Below are positions 34,740 to 44,215 of a stretch of DNA of 64,000 bases, piece by piece. Origin of the DNA: JAGVSV01 sp050952845 (GTDB lineage Bacteria > Bacillota > Clostridia > Christensenellales > Aristaeellaceae); contig JBMNLP010000001.1 in the NCBI GenBank assembly GCA_050952845.1, positions 930,001 to 994,000 on the forward strand, read 5' to 3'. Below the pieces are notes generated by a model. That model was not told where the DNA came from. It searched no databases and saw only the letters and a program-made list of their open reading frames with translations. Both the position numbers and the translations under genes were made by a program. How positions within the stretch are numbered: the stretch's first letter is position 1; each line of letters opens with the position of its first letter.

Positions 34740-35699
34740 ATGAAAAAGTTTTTTGCCACAATGCTGCTCCTGAGTATGCTCTTCACCGCACTCATTCCCG
34801 CTACTGCCCTTGGCTCAGCGCCCGTTTCGGGCAGGCTGATGCTGTATTCCTCCCTGCCTGTTACCCAGTTAGATCTGATGGTTGCTATGTTCAACGATAA
34901 GTATCCCGACATCACGGTGGACGTTTTTTCCGCAGACAGCGCCGATGTGTTTGCCCGTGCGCAGGCTGAGGCCGGTGCGGCCGGCGGTCTGGTGCTGGGC
35001 GGCAGCCTGGAATCCTTCCGAGCCGCGCAGGATCTGTTCATCACCTATACGACAGCCAACGCGAAAGCCCTTCATGACGGGTATGCGGTAGAAAGCGCCG
35101 CCTTCACCCCCATCCAGCTGCACGTGAGCGCGCTGCTTGTCAATCAGGACTTAGCCAAGGAACTCGGTGTGAAGATCATGGGCTGGGAATCGCTGAAGGA
35201 TGCGAAGCTGTCCGGCCGGGTGGCGTACATGGACCCTGCCGCGAGTTCTCCTGTGAGTGAGCAGGCTGCCTTTGTGACCAACTTTGCCAGAACCGTTAAC
35301 GTCGCCTCTCCGTCCGCCCCGTCCTTTGTGCTGAACGCGGTAACGGCAGGCCAGTACGCTGTAGGGATCGTCAACGAGGAGAAGGCGATCGAGCGCCGGC
35401 TGTCCGGAGCCAACGTGGACGTAATCTACGCCGCGGAAGGCGTCGCGATGGGCGCGTCCTACGCCGGCATCCTGACAGGCACGCAGAATGAAGAAGCTGC
35501 CAGGCTGTTCCTGGACTTCATCACCGGGAAGGAGTACCAGCAGGCAGCCGCGGATATCCTGCACCAGCGTTCGGTGCGCCGCGACGTGGACTTTAACCTG
35601 AAGGGCATCGTAGCGACCAGGAGCCTGAAAGCGCTTGATTTTGAAAGCATGGCGCTGCTGACCAGGATGCAGATCGCCGCTGGAGGAAGGTCCCTATAA
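34740..35699 (+). CDS. orphan substrate-binding protein, AfuA/Fbp-like (copy 2)
   Basis: 319 residues, paralogue of 27485-28432 with the same signal peptide type and domain layout and only scattered substitutions (LFTALIPA, NDKYP, GAAGG, NVDVI, RSL at the end). The extra C-terminal GGRSL arises because the stop is displaced. The ATG is preceded by the same AGGAAGG leader. A longer frame to 34653 overlaps the promoter and is rejected. Again no permease or ATPase is linked. The two copies sit as direct repeats around the DegV-GH3-HD-GYP operon. Divided specificity or dosage are both possible. Confidence 0.82.
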   Translation: MKKFFATMLLLSMLFTALIPATALGSAPVSGRLMLYSSLPVTQLDLMVAMFNDKYPDITVDVFSADSADVFARAQAEAGAAGGLVLGGSLESFRAAQDLFITYTTANAKALHDGYAVESAAFTPIQLHVSALLVNQDLAKELGVKIMGWESLKDAKLSGRVAYMDPAASSPVSEQAAFVTNFARTVNVASPSAPSFVLNAVTAGQYAVGIVNEEKAIERRLSGANVDVIYAAEGVAMGASYAGILTGTQNEEAARLFLDFITGKEYQQAAADILHQRSVRRDVDFNLKGIVATRSLKALDFESMALLTRMQIAAGGRSL

Positions 35700-35715
35700 T
35701 CACATACCGGCTCAG

Positions 35716-35752
35716 TTACCGGACGCCGCGAACCTGTCGCGGCGTCCGGTAA
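35716..35752 (+). terminator. hairpin after orphan binding-protein gene 2
   Basis: A perfect 16-bp stem (35716-35731 with 35737-35752) with the same ACCTG loop as the terminator at 28485. There is no T run after it. Confidence 0.65.
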
Positions 35753-35875
35753 ACAAGTAAGCGATCAGCAGGTGAAGGAACTGGCTGATGCATACAGGGC
35801 AAGGTGTTCTAAGGCAACTGACACAAGAGGACTGGTCGCTAACCAAAATGACTGTTACTGGAGTAGAGAAAACCT

Positions 35876-36961
35876 ATGAGAAAGAGACTGGAAGCATTAT
35901 TACATACCCACATATCGCCCGATGCACTTGCGAGTGATCATGAAAAACATCTGTTTTTGATTTCGTTTGTTGCATGTACTTATGCGGTGACCATGCAGCT
36001 GTTCCTTCTATTATTCTATCTTGCCATTCATGTTTTACCTCTATTTTACCTTTATTTGAGCGGCTTTCTGATTGATACATTGCTTTTTTGGCTGGTCAAT
36101 AACCGCCGTTATCAGCTGTTTGGTCTTTTGCTTTCCGGGGTAGTTATCGTTGAAACTCTGCTATCCGCAATCTGTATCGGCACAAATAACTTCCTAATGG
36201 CGTACCTGCTTGTTACGCTGATGATACAGATCATCATCCCCTATGCGAGCGCCCGCGTTCGTGCGCTGGTGGCTGCGGTGCTGTGGGGTAGCTTGATCGC
36301 TCTCGTTTTGATTAACCATTATGTCGTGCCCATCAAGGACATTGGAGAGGACAACAATACCATCCTTACCTTTTTTAATGTTCACCTGGCATTCTTTGGC
36401 ACCCTCATCCAGCTGACCATAGGAAACTTCATTTGGGACGTGATTTTAAAATTCAACCAGGAAAAGTTGGAAAAAAGCAAAGACGAGGCCAACACGGATC
36501 CGCTAACCGGTCTGTTAAACCGCAGGTATGCAAACACATTTTTCAAAAGGCTGAGCGCCGGTCAACTTGAGCAGCTCTGGTGCGTCGCAATGCTGGATAT
36601 TGATGATTTTAAACGAATCAATGATGCCAACGGACACCAGGTTGGTGACGGCGTATTGATGTTGATTGGCGATTTTATTAAGACAAGCCTGCGCAAAAGA
36701 GACTTTGTGTTTCGCTGGGGCGGGGAAGAGTTTTTGATTTTGTTAAAAGATGTCGATGTCGTGACCGCCTTTCATACCTTAGACAAGCTGCGCGGCAGAC
36801 TTGAGTCGGAGAATCTTGAAATACATGATAAGACTTTCAAGGTCACTGTAACAATCGGCGTCTGTCCTCTGGATATTCAGCATGTTGAGCAGAGCATAGA
36901 TCGATGTGATCGCCTGATGTACAAAGGGAAAATTGCAGGAAAGAATAGGGTGGTCATGTAA
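35876..36961 (+). CDS. membrane-bound diguanylate cyclase (GGDEF)
   Basis: 361 residues: five or six membrane helices (about 25-195), a short coiled linker and a GGDEF domain (about 205-355). The domain begins with DPLTGLLNRR, has DIDDFKRINDANGH for metal and substrate binding, and the active GGEEF at about residue 281. RKRD five residues before it is a complete inhibitory I-site, so product feedback is expected. This is the only clearly active cyclase among the three cyclic-di-GMP proteins here. A GGAG lies 12 bp or so before the ATG, rather far. It follows the second orphan binding protein by 176 bp. Confidence 0.92.
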   Translation: MRKRLEALLHTHISPDALASDHEKHLFLISFVACTYAVTMQLFLLLFYLAIHVLPLFYLYLSGFLIDTLLFWLVNNRRYQLFGLLLSGVVIVETLLSAICIGTNNFLMAYLLVTLMIQIIIPYASARVRALVAAVLWGSLIALVLINHYVVPIKDIGEDNNTILTFFNVHLAFFGTLIQLTIGNFIWDVILKFNQEKLEKSKDEANTDPLTGLLNRRYANTFFKRLSAGQLEQLWCVAMLDIDDFKRINDANGHQVGDGVLMLIGDFIKTSLRKRDFVFRWGGEEFLILLKDVDVVTAFHTLDKLRGRLESENLEIHDKTFKVTVTIGVCPLDIQHVEQSIDRCDRLMYKGKIAGKNRVVM

Positions 36962-37067
36962 ATGCTGCAACCGGGTTTTTTTAACAGCGGTTCCTTCGAT
37001 ATCCATACTGTAACTCCGGGAGTCCTGTTGTGATGTCCTGCCTGTATGCCTAAAGGAGGGTAAAATC

Positions 37068-40000
37068 ATGAAATATGATGTCATCCTATCTATTATATTT
37101 TATCTTTGTGGCTGTTTTTATATGGCTTTTAGTGCAACCAGAATAGCGGCTTATGTAAATAGTAGAATCAACTGGCTGTTTGTAACGTTAGGCAGCATAC
37201 TATCAAGCTGTTCATTTTCACTTTCTATTTCAAATTCGGTTCCCACAGCAGAAGCAAGCGCTTTCTGGAGGGCAGCCTCCGCAATTGGTTGGGGAACTTT
37301 TAGCAGCTTTTTACTCCATTTTATACTGATTCTCACAAAAATGGACCGCCGGTTCAAAAAGCGAAACATGCTGATCGTGCTTTATCTGCCCGCTTTGATT
37401 AATGTCATTCTGATTGGCCCCTATGGATGCCTTGTTGAGAAACAATATCAAATGGTGCGGACTGATTTTGGTTGGGTGAACATGGCTCCAATGCACGCTG
37501 TGAGAATTTGGCTCAACGCATACTATATTGTTTTTTCGCTTGCGAGCATCCTACTGCTTGTCTATTGGTGGAGAAAAATTGAATTCCATACCCCTGAGAA
37601 ACGGGCGGCAAGACGCTTCATCATATCTATCCTGTTTTTTTTCTTGGCATCAGCTGTAGTCGATATGCTTCCTGACATTTTGGGAAAAAAGACGTTTCCT
37701 CAATTGACCGTTGTGTTTCTGTTGGTTCCGATCATCATGCTGTTTGCCGTATTGAAAGAATCAGGGCTTATTAAAGAATACAAGAAAACATTCCGGTTGC
37801 AGGAGCACTCAGAAGATCAAACAGATGACCGGTCGCGTTTGTTTAAAGCTGTAACAGTTGTATTCGAGATGGGGGGTGCATTGTCCTTTTTGGTTGGTTA
37901 TTTCAGCATGAAACATGACTTAGGACAGGAACTTTTTTACGCTGCGTCCCTGTTGTTGATGGGGGTGACTGTTCGGGTTATCCCGTCCATGACGAGAAAG
38001 CAGACTGTACAGAACACCATTTTCCTGGCTATATCTACGTTAGGCGTGCTGTTTTTTTTAGTAACAAACAGAGCAACAGGAGCATTAACAATATGGGCAG
38101 TGTACATATTGTTCTTGTTGTTTACCGTCATTCTTGACAGCTTTATTCATGCCTATTTCTTTACGGTGCTATATGTGATCATCCAGGTTATTTTCTGGAT
38201 TGTTCACCCGGAAATTTCTGTTGTCATCGATGGAAGTGAGTATCTGACAAGGATCATTCTTATCGTGCTTTCTTTTATTGCTGTGCGATATCTGACAAAG
38301 GAATATGCCGAAAAGATAGCGGGGCTTCAAAGGCTTGCAAGAGAACAAGAAACACTTGAGAAAATCTCTTCCAGTTTCATTTCGATCAATCGTGAAAACA
38401 CTCATGAAAAAATCGATGAAATGTTTGAAATGGCTGTTGAAATACTCGAATTCAATCATGCGTTTTTAATCGAAATTGGCAACGATTATGAAGATGCAAC
38501 CATTCGCAATATGTACGTGAAAGATGATAAGCGGAAGCCGTTGCCCTATTATCTGGGAAGGAAATTTAAGACGGCAGATTTACCCCTGTTTCAGTCCTTG
38601 ATCGCTCAAAACACAGCCATCATATGTGAAGACACCTCAAGCGTTTCCTTTGATGAAGGTGGAAAACAAAAAGAGCATTTTGTGTCAGGTGAAGTCAATT
38701 CTTTTTTTGCCATACCAATAACGACCGATCACAGAATAGAAGGAATTCTTGTTGTTGAATACAATGACCGGATTGATGATATAAGCCTTGCAGAAAGTCG
38801 GTTTAACTTTTTGAAAATCGTTGCAAATCTGCTGGGCGACGCAAGGAAAAAGACCTTGTATGAAGAACGGCTGTATCATTTTGCTTATTTTGATGAAGCT
38901 ACAAAATTGGCAAACAGGAACATGCTGAAAATCAAGCTGGAACAAATGATCAATAACAGAAGAGGATCGGAGAAAATAGCCATTATAGACATTGAGCTTG
39001 AGAACATCAGGATGATCAAGGATACCTTCGGCCACAGCGTAGGCGAGCAGGTTATGATAAAATCGGCAACGATTCTCCGAAATCTGTTAGAGGGATGCTG
39101 CGATATCTCAAGGGCAGGCGAAGAAAGGTTTGTTGTTGTGCTGCCTCATGTGGAGAACAATGAACAGATAGAGCAGTGTGCAGAGAGGTTGCTTGATTCT
39201 TTTTCTCATCCTGTATTAACCGAGACAGGAATAGAAGCATTGTTTGTTGTTGTCCATATGGGGATCTCCGTGTGTCCGGATGATGGGATGGATGCCGATA
39301 CGCTGTTGAAGAATGCCGATCTGGCAAGATACGAAGCAAAAAATACCAATGAGAAGGTTGTTTTTTATACAGAACGAATGGAAAGCCATATTGCGGAAAA
39401 CACCTTGTTCACGAACAGGCTTTTTAAATCGTTGGAAAACAGGGAATTTTTCCTGGAGTTTCAACCTCAGATTAACTGCGGTACGGGGAAAACAGCCGGC
39501 GTTGAAGCCTTGCTCCGATGGACGAGTGACGGCTTCACAAGAGTGCCGCCGGATCGATTCATCCCCATACTGGAGCGAACGGGATTGATTTACGATGTGG
39601 GGCTCTGGGTGCTGGAACAAGCGCTTCAGGAGCATAACAAGCTGGTTGAAAAGGGATTTCCCCCGCTTCGAATTTCTGTGAACTTATCGGTTGTACAATT
39701 CCGGGAAGATGATTTTATTCATGATTTTAGAAAAATCATCGAGGGAAGCGGGGTATGTCCGCAATATATTGAGCTGGAAATTACAGAAAGCCTGTTCTCA
39801 AAAAATCCTGAGGATGTCATTGAGAAACTGTACCAATTGAAGGAGTTGGGAGTCAATATTGCTATAGATGATTTTGGCAAAGGGTACTCATCATTAAACC
39901 GGTTGAAGCTGGTGCCTTTTGACAGAATCAAAATAGACAAGGGCATTATAGACCATCTCAATTTAGAAAGGGAAAAAGCTTCCATAACGGAGATTATTAT

Positions 40001-40190
40001 TTTATTAGCCAGGGCTTTCAATGCCGGTATTACGGCCGAAGGAGTGGAAACAAAAGAGCAGGCGGATTTTTTAAGAAGCATAGCCTGCGATGAAATACAA
40101 GGGTACTATTATTCAAGGCCGCTGTCCTCGGAAACTCTGGAAGAATTTCTCAAGAAGGAAGGATGCGGACATCATTTGACGAATCATTAA
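37068..40190 (+). CDS. membrane GAF-GGDEF(degenerate)-EAL phosphodiesterase
   Basis: 1040 residues. Two clusters of membrane helices (about 1-230 and 260-420) precede a GAF-like domain (about 430-600), a GGDEF domain (about 605-765) and an EAL domain (about 780-1030). The GGDEF signature is degraded to AGEERF, so cyclase activity is unlikely. The EAL domain has VEALLRW, NLSVVQF, ELEITES, IAIDDFGKGYSSL and AEGVET, the set expected for an active cyclic-di-GMP phosphodiesterase. AAAGGAGGG precedes the ATG. It lies 106 bp after the GGEEF cyclase in the same direction, so the pair may be co-transcribed and have opposing activities. Confidence 0.92.
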   Translation: MKYDVILSIIFYLCGCFYMAFSATRIAAYVNSRINWLFVTLGSILSSCSFSLSISNSVPTAEASAFWRAASAIGWGTFSSFLLHFILILTKMDRRFKKRNMLIVLYLPALINVILIGPYGCLVEKQYQMVRTDFGWVNMAPMHAVRIWLNAYYIVFSLASILLLVYWWRKIEFHTPEKRAARRFIISILFFFLASAVVDMLPDILGKKTFPQLTVVFLLVPIIMLFAVLKESGLIKEYKKTFRLQEHSEDQTDDRSRLFKAVTVVFEMGGALSFLVGYFSMKHDLGQELFYAASLLLMGVTVRVIPSMTRKQTVQNTIFLAISTLGVLFFLVTNRATGALTIWAVYILFLLFTVILDSFIHAYFFTVLYVIIQVIFWIVHPEISVVIDGSEYLTRIILIVLSFIAVRYLTKEYAEKIAGLQRLAREQETLEKISSSFISINRENTHEKIDEMFEMAVEILEFNHAFLIEIGNDYEDATIRNMYVKDDKRKPLPYYLGRKFKTADLPLFQSLIAQNTAIICEDTSSVSFDEGGKQKEHFVSGEVNSFFAIPITTDHRIEGILVVEYNDRIDDISLAESRFNFLKIVANLLGDARKKTLYEERLYHFAYFDEATKLANRNMLKIKLEQMINNRRGSEKIAIIDIELENIRMIKDTFGHSVGEQVMIKSATILRNLLEGCCDISRAGEERFVVVLPHVENNEQIEQCAERLLDSFSHPVLTETGIEALFVVVHMGISVCPDDGMDADTLLKNADLARYEAKNTNEKVVFYTERMESHIAENTLFTNRLFKSLENREFFLEFQPQINCGTGKTAGVEALLRWTSDGFTRVPPDRFIPILERTGLIYDVGLWVLEQALQEHNKLVEKGFPPLRISVNLSVVQFREDDFIHDFRKIIEGSGVCPQYIELEITESLFSKNPEDVIEKLYQLKELGVNIAIDDFGKGYSSLNRLKLVPFDRIKIDKGIIDHLNLEREKASITEIIILLARAFNAGITAEGVETKEQADFLRSIACDEIQGYYYSRPLSSETLEEFLKKEGCGHHLTNH

Positions 40191-40236
40191 GCACTTGCAA
40201 ATAAGGGCATCGTAGCGAAAGTGGCGAAAATTGTTG

Positions 40237-40266
40237 TTGACAGAGAACCTGTCTCTATGGTATGGT
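40237..40266 (+). promoter_or_regulatory. possible promoter of the Thr-Tyr tRNA pair
   Basis: TTGACA at 40237-40242 and TATGGT at 40261-40266, an 18-bp spacer. It lies about 100 bp before tRNA-Thr; two short copies of CAGGTGCTCTG follow it. Confidence 0.4.
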
Positions 40267-40369
40267 TATATTCGGCCACGAGCCAGCAACCAGGTGCTCT
40301 GAAACGGGGTTTTGAAGGAAGCAATCAGGTGCTCTGTTGAAAAACAGTAAGCTGGACAAGGGAAAGTTT

Positions 40370-40445
40370 GCTGGTGTAGCTCAATTGGCAGAGCAGCTGA
40401 TTTGTAATCAGCAGGTTGCGGGTTCAAGTCCCTTCACCAGCTCCA
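40370..40445 (+). tRNA. tRNA-Thr (UGU)
   Basis: A 76-nt tRNA with acceptor arms GCTGGTG/CACCAGC, discriminator T and an encoded CCA. The anticodon loop TTTGTAA gives UGU. Confidence 0.97.
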
Positions 40446-40448
40446 CAT

Positions 40449-40533
40449 GGATGGGTTCCCGAGTGGCTAAAGGGAGCAGACTGTAAATCTGCCGTCGACG
40501 ACTTCGGTGGTTCGAATCCGCCCCCATCCACCA
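40449..40533 (+). tRNA. tRNA-Tyr (GUA)
   Basis: An 85-nt class II tRNA with acceptor arms GGATGGG/CCCATCC, a long variable arm and an encoded CCA. The anticodon arm GCAGA-CTGTAAA-TCTGC gives GUA. It starts 3 bp after tRNA-Thr. Confidence 0.97.
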
Positions 40534-40543
40534 ACTTATAGCA

Positions 40544-40584
40544 CAGCCGTTGTTACAAAAACTGTAACAACGGCTGCATTTTCT
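40544..40584 (+). terminator. terminator of the Thr-Tyr tRNA pair
   Basis: A perfect 14-bp stem (40544-40557 with 40563-40576), loop AAAAC, then CATTTTCTTG. Confidence 0.85.
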
Positions 40585-40603
40585 TGTTCATTGAAACATT
40601 ATC

Positions 40604-40774
40604 CTACCCCTTCACAGCCCCCGCTACCATGCCTTCGATGATGCGCTTGGAGAATATGAAGTACACTGTCAGCGCAGGCAAAATGGCCAGCGTCATGGTT
40701 GCCATGACCTTGGTGTAGTCGGTGGTGTACTGCCCCTTCATGGTATTGATGCCCACCGGCACGGTAATAACCTC
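40604..40774 (-). pseudogene. C-terminal remnant of a MalG/AraQ-type sugar permease
   Basis: On the minus strand, about 56 codons read through a typical permease C-terminus (MATMTLAILPALTVYFIF, then IIEGMVAGAVKG and TAG). Upstream, the frame meets a TAA within a few codons and homology stops near 40774. There is no start codon or ribosome binding site. It lies at the downstream end of the ROK-controlled minus-strand operon, so that operon probably once encoded its own sugar ABC transporter. Confidence 0.75.
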
Positions 40775-40856
40775 ACATTACACTAATGGACAACCATTAG
40801 AATTGAAAGCGCTGGATTGGATGCGGTTTTATTGATCATGCAAGACCAAGGATACT

Positions 40857-41894
40857 TTAACGCATTCTGCGGTATTCCGAGATCGCGCGCACCAACGCCT
40901 CTATGTTTTCGAACGGGAAGCCGTTGTCGGCTTCCACATAGAACCAGGAGCCGCCCTCCCACATGCGGAATATTTCATATTCGCGTTTGACCAGGTCCTT
41001 CACATCCTGTGGTGTTCCATAGACCATGGTGTTGGCGCGGTCGGTGTGGATGGCTACAGAAAGCTTCAACTCGCGGCAGCGCTGCGCCAGCTCCTTCATG
41101 TTATAAGCGGGCAGCTGCGGCCAGATGGCAGTCGCGCCCACTTCTTTGAAGTCGGGCAGCAGCTCCATCAGCTTCCCGCAGCTGTGGAATAATACGTCCA
41201 ACCCTGCGTCCACCGCAGGCTTGAAGAGCCGGGTAAGGCGGGGCTTGAAAAAACCGCGCCACATCTCCGGCGACATCAACAGCCCGCGCTCCGTGCCGTA
41301 GTCATCGCCAAATCCGATACCGTCCGCACCGGATTTGATGGCTATTTGCACTTCTGCCGCGCAGTGGTCCAGAATCATGTCCGCTAAGCGGTGGATGCCC
41401 GGCTCGTCCAGCGCGATATCGCACAGCACGTCCTCATCCCGCCGCAGCGAGCGAATACGCTCGAACAGAGAGCCTACGTTATGGAGCTTATAGTGAAGCT
41501 TCTTATGCTCGTGATTTGCTGCGCACAGTGTGTCGAACGCCGGTCCGCTCAGCGCGGGCTTCTCCGGCGGGCGATAGCTGTCCAGCAGCGCTAGGTCGTC
41601 CAGCGGGTATTCGCAGGGAATGCCCCATATGCCGAAAATCCGCCGCTCCCAGAGCGTGCCCCAATCGTCCCGCTCGAAGGAATGGTATGAGCCGTCTGCC
41701 TCGTATTCCTCCGGTCCTGGTGCGGGGATGGGCTTGCGGGAAAACGGCTCAAAGTCACCCGGAAGCGTTGCATACAGGTCGTTCAGCTTCTCGCCGTGTT
41801 CATAATATCCAACCGGGGCGTAATAATACTGGAGCGGCGCGATGTCCACCGGAAGAAAATTCATCGCCGCGCGTACGCGTTCCCTGCCTGTCAT
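40857..41894 (-). CDS. URO-D/MtaA-family protein (copy 1)
   Basis: 345 residues with the uroporphyrinogen-decarboxylase fold seen in methyltransferases such as MtaA and CmuA rather than in true HemE. IGFGDDYGTERGLLMSPEMW (about residue 195) and LDVLFHSCGKLMELLPDF, with the H-x-C zinc-ligand pair, are recognisable. GGGAGAG precedes the ATG. It ends a minus-strand operon, 11 bp after the GH2 gene. Such URO-D-like proteins are repeatedly found in clostridial sugar operons, but their reaction there is not established. A corrinoid-linked methyl transfer or a sugar-derivative decarboxylation are possibilities, and no corrinoid protein is linked. Confidence 0.82.
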   Translation of the reverse strand: MTGRERVRAAMNFLPVDIAPLQYYYAPVGYYEHGEKLNDLYATLPGDFEPFSRKPIPAPGPEEYEADGSYHSFERDDWGTLWERRIFGIWGIPCEYPLDDLALLDSYRPPEKPALSGPAFDTLCAANHEHKKLHYKLHNVGSLFERIRSLRRDEDVLCDIALDEPGIHRLADMILDHCAAEVQIAIKSGADGIGFGDDYGTERGLLMSPEMWRGFFKPRLTRLFKPAVDAGLDVLFHSCGKLMELLPDFKEVGATAIWPQLPAYNMKELAQRCRELKLSVAIHTDRANTMVYGTPQDVKDLVKREYEIFRMWEGGSWFYVEADNGFPFENIEALVRAISEYRRMR

Positions 41895-41905
41895 TGGTAC
41901 TCTCC

Positions 41906-44215
41906 CTATTTTCCGATATCGTCCGCGTCAAAGAGACCGTCGAGGTCTGCGATCTTCTTCAACCACCCCTTGTATCGTTCAAAGCACAGCGGCGGCTTGC
42001 CGAGGATATAATGGTTCACGCCGCGCTTTTCTCCAGCCTCCCAATCGATCAATATCAGCCGCTGGTCGCCGTGGGAGATGCGGATGGGGGAAACCACAGC
42101 GGACTGGTTGGCAGGTGCTTCAAACGGCCCGTCGAACAGGATTTCGCCGGTGTCCCCGTCCCAGGCGCGGCAGCGGCCTTGGTAGGAATGGAGCGTGTCG
42201 TTGCCTGCGATCAGGTTGATGTGCCAGCTCTCCGGTTCGCTCATCATCAGGCAAAGCGACGCCTGCGAGCGCTTGATGTAGTAGTAGGCTAACTTTTTGA
42301 TGAAGTCGTGGCTGACCACCGCATCCGAGAACTGCGGCCAGCCGTCGATCATGTTCCACCAGATGATGCCGGTGCGCCGCCACTTCTTGGCGCGGGTGAA
42401 CTCAATGAAGAACTTCTTGGCTTCGGCTTGCGAAATTTGGGAAGCCAGGATGAAGTCCTCCAGATTGTCCGCGTCGAAGCCGAACAACTCGTGGATCTGG
42501 TCGGCCATCAGCTTGATGCGGTAAGCGTAGGAACCGTCCGGGCCGGTCATCTCGGCGGCATGGGTCAGCCATTGGTCGTTATTCTGCCAGGGCCAGAGCT
42601 TATCCTGGCTGATAAAATTTTTGATCGATGACAGGTTGTTGCAGCCATGATATCCTGTCTCGCTGGCGAAGTGGCAACGCGCGCCGGTGTAGTACGCGCT
42701 CTTGAAGTAGTCGCGCGGCCCCCAGAGGTGGCTTTCGGGCAGCAGGTGCTCAATCCTTTTGTAAGTCAAGCCATGGGCAGTCACGGCGGGGGAGATGTAG
42801 GGCGAAGAGGCCAGGTATTCCCGGTAGGGGTCGAGCCGCGTCACCACCTGCGGCAGCACCTCCCGGGTGATGCGGTTGCAGTTTGGGTCCTGCTCGGCCA
42901 GCATCATCGCCAGCGCGTCGCACTCGTTATCGCCGCTCCACAGGATGATGGAAGGGTGGTTGCGCAGCTTCGTCACCACCGCTTCCGCCTCTTTTCGGAT
43001 GACGGCCAAAAAGCCCTCGTCGATGGGGTAAGTGCCGCAGGCCATGACGAAGTCCTGCCAGACCATGATGCCGTGGCGATCGCAGAAGCTGTAGAACGCG
43101 TGATCCTCGTAGACGCCGCCGCCCCAGATGCGGAGGATGTTGCAGTCCGTGTCCACCCAGAGTTTCAGCATCTTTTCATAACGGCCCGCGTCGCGGCTGT
43201 GCAGCGCGTCCGCGGGCACCCAGTTGGAGCCCTTGCACAGGATTTTTTCGCCGTTGACAATAAAACAGAACTCGCCGCCGTAGGAGTCAGTGATGTCAGT
43301 ACGATCGAGCTTGACAGTACGGACGCCAAAGCTCGTAAAGTACTCCGCTACCACCTGGCCGTCCTTCAGAAGCTCCGCCTTCACGTCGTACACATTCGCC
43401 GGGCCGTAGCCATTGGGCCACCAGAGCAGCGGGTTTGCGATTTCAAAGTCAAACCGGCCGCTGACAAAGTGCATTTTGTGGATGATGGTAAAGGAAGATT
43501 CACCGCAGGTTCCGGTGATCCGCAGCTGAAGGCCCGCAAAATGCTTCGCGTCGGAATGGGTTTGATAGGCGCAGGTTATCAGCGCGCTCTTCTTATACAG
43601 GGTCCGCACCGAAAAGAACAGGTCTTTGATCTCATTTGGGCCTTCGATCTCCAGGTCCACGTCCCGCCATAGTCCGGCGGAAAGAGTACGCGGCATAATA
43701 TCCCAGCCGTAGCAGGACGGGGCTTTGCGCACCCGAAGCGATTCATAGTTGGTGTTCAGATGCGTGCTGTAGGCGTCATAGGGCAGGTCCGCCGCCGCCA
43801 GCATGGGGGAGGAAAGCTCCACCGCCAGCCGGTTCACGCCGGGTTTGAGGCGGTTCGTTACCTCATAACGGTGGGCGATCAGCGCGTTATCGCTCTGGGC
43901 AAACTTCTCCCCGTTCAGAAAGTAGGTGGCAAAACAATCCCCCCCCTGAAAGGCAAGGTAGACGCGTTCGTCCGGAGCGGTCTTGGGCGCGGTGAACTCG
44001 CGCTCATAGCGCCAGCGGTAGAACTCATAGGGCTTGAGCAGCTTGATGTTGTTGCCAAAGAAGATGTCCGGCAGCATCCCGGCGCGCATCAGGTCGATTT
44101 CCACGTTGCCCGGCACGGTAGCGGGAATTGTTTGCATGCCCTCAAGGCCTTCGGGGTTTTCCTGCTGGTCGCAAAAGTGCAAAAGGTATTCGCCGTTCAG
44201 TGAGATCTTCCGCAT
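41906..44215 (-). CDS. glycoside hydrolase family 2, beta-mannosidase-like
   Basis: 769 residues. The N-terminal jelly-roll domain (MRKISLNGEYLLHF ... PATVPGNVEIDLMRAG) is typical of beta-mannosidases. The TIM barrel includes NILRIWGGGVYED, the acid/base region LWSGDNECDA (near residue 430) and the nucleophile region ASETGYHG (near residue 518). A third immunoglobulin-like part follows. There is no signal peptide, so it is cytoplasmic. I place the start at 44215, where AAGGGGGA lies about 8 bp upstream; it overlaps the end of the second URO-D gene by 19 bp. It probably removes terminal beta-mannosyl units; other GH2 specificities such as beta-galactosidase are less likely given the MGIW-type barrel signature. 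Confidence 0.9.
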   Translation of the reverse strand: MRKISLNGEYLLHFCDQQENPEGLEGMQTIPATVPGNVEIDLMRAGMLPDIFFGNNIKLLKPYEFYRWRYEREFTAPKTAPDERVYLAFQGGDCFATYFLNGEKFAQSDNALIAHRYEVTNRLKPGVNRLAVELSSPMLAAADLPYDAYSTHLNTNYESLRVRKAPSCYGWDIMPRTLSAGLWRDVDLEIEGPNEIKDLFFSVRTLYKKSALITCAYQTHSDAKHFAGLQLRITGTCGESSFTIIHKMHFVSGRFDFEIANPLLWWPNGYGPANVYDVKAELLKDGQVVAEYFTSFGVRTVKLDRTDITDSYGGEFCFIVNGEKILCKGSNWVPADALHSRDAGRYEKMLKLWVDTDCNILRIWGGGVYEDHAFYSFCDRHGIMVWQDFVMACGTYPIDEGFLAVIRKEAEAVVTKLRNHPSIILWSGDNECDALAMMLAEQDPNCNRITREVLPQVVTRLDPYREYLASSPYISPAVTAHGLTYKRIEHLLPESHLWGPRDYFKSAYYTGARCHFASETGYHGCNNLSSIKNFISQDKLWPWQNNDQWLTHAAEMTGPDGSYAYRIKLMADQIHELFGFDADNLEDFILASQISQAEAKKFFIEFTRAKKWRRTGIIWWNMIDGWPQFSDAVVSHDFIKKLAYYYIKRSQASLCLMMSEPESWHINLIAGNDTLHSYQGRCRAWDGDTGEILFDGPFEAPANQSAVVSPIRISHGDQRLILIDWEAGEKRGVNHYILGKPPLCFERYKGWLKKIADLDGLFDADDIGK

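Noticed and set aside
42647..43672. 341-codon + strand frame opposite the GH2 gene
   Set aside because: Shadow of the GH2 coding sequence; the GH2 catalytic motifs fix the true strand.
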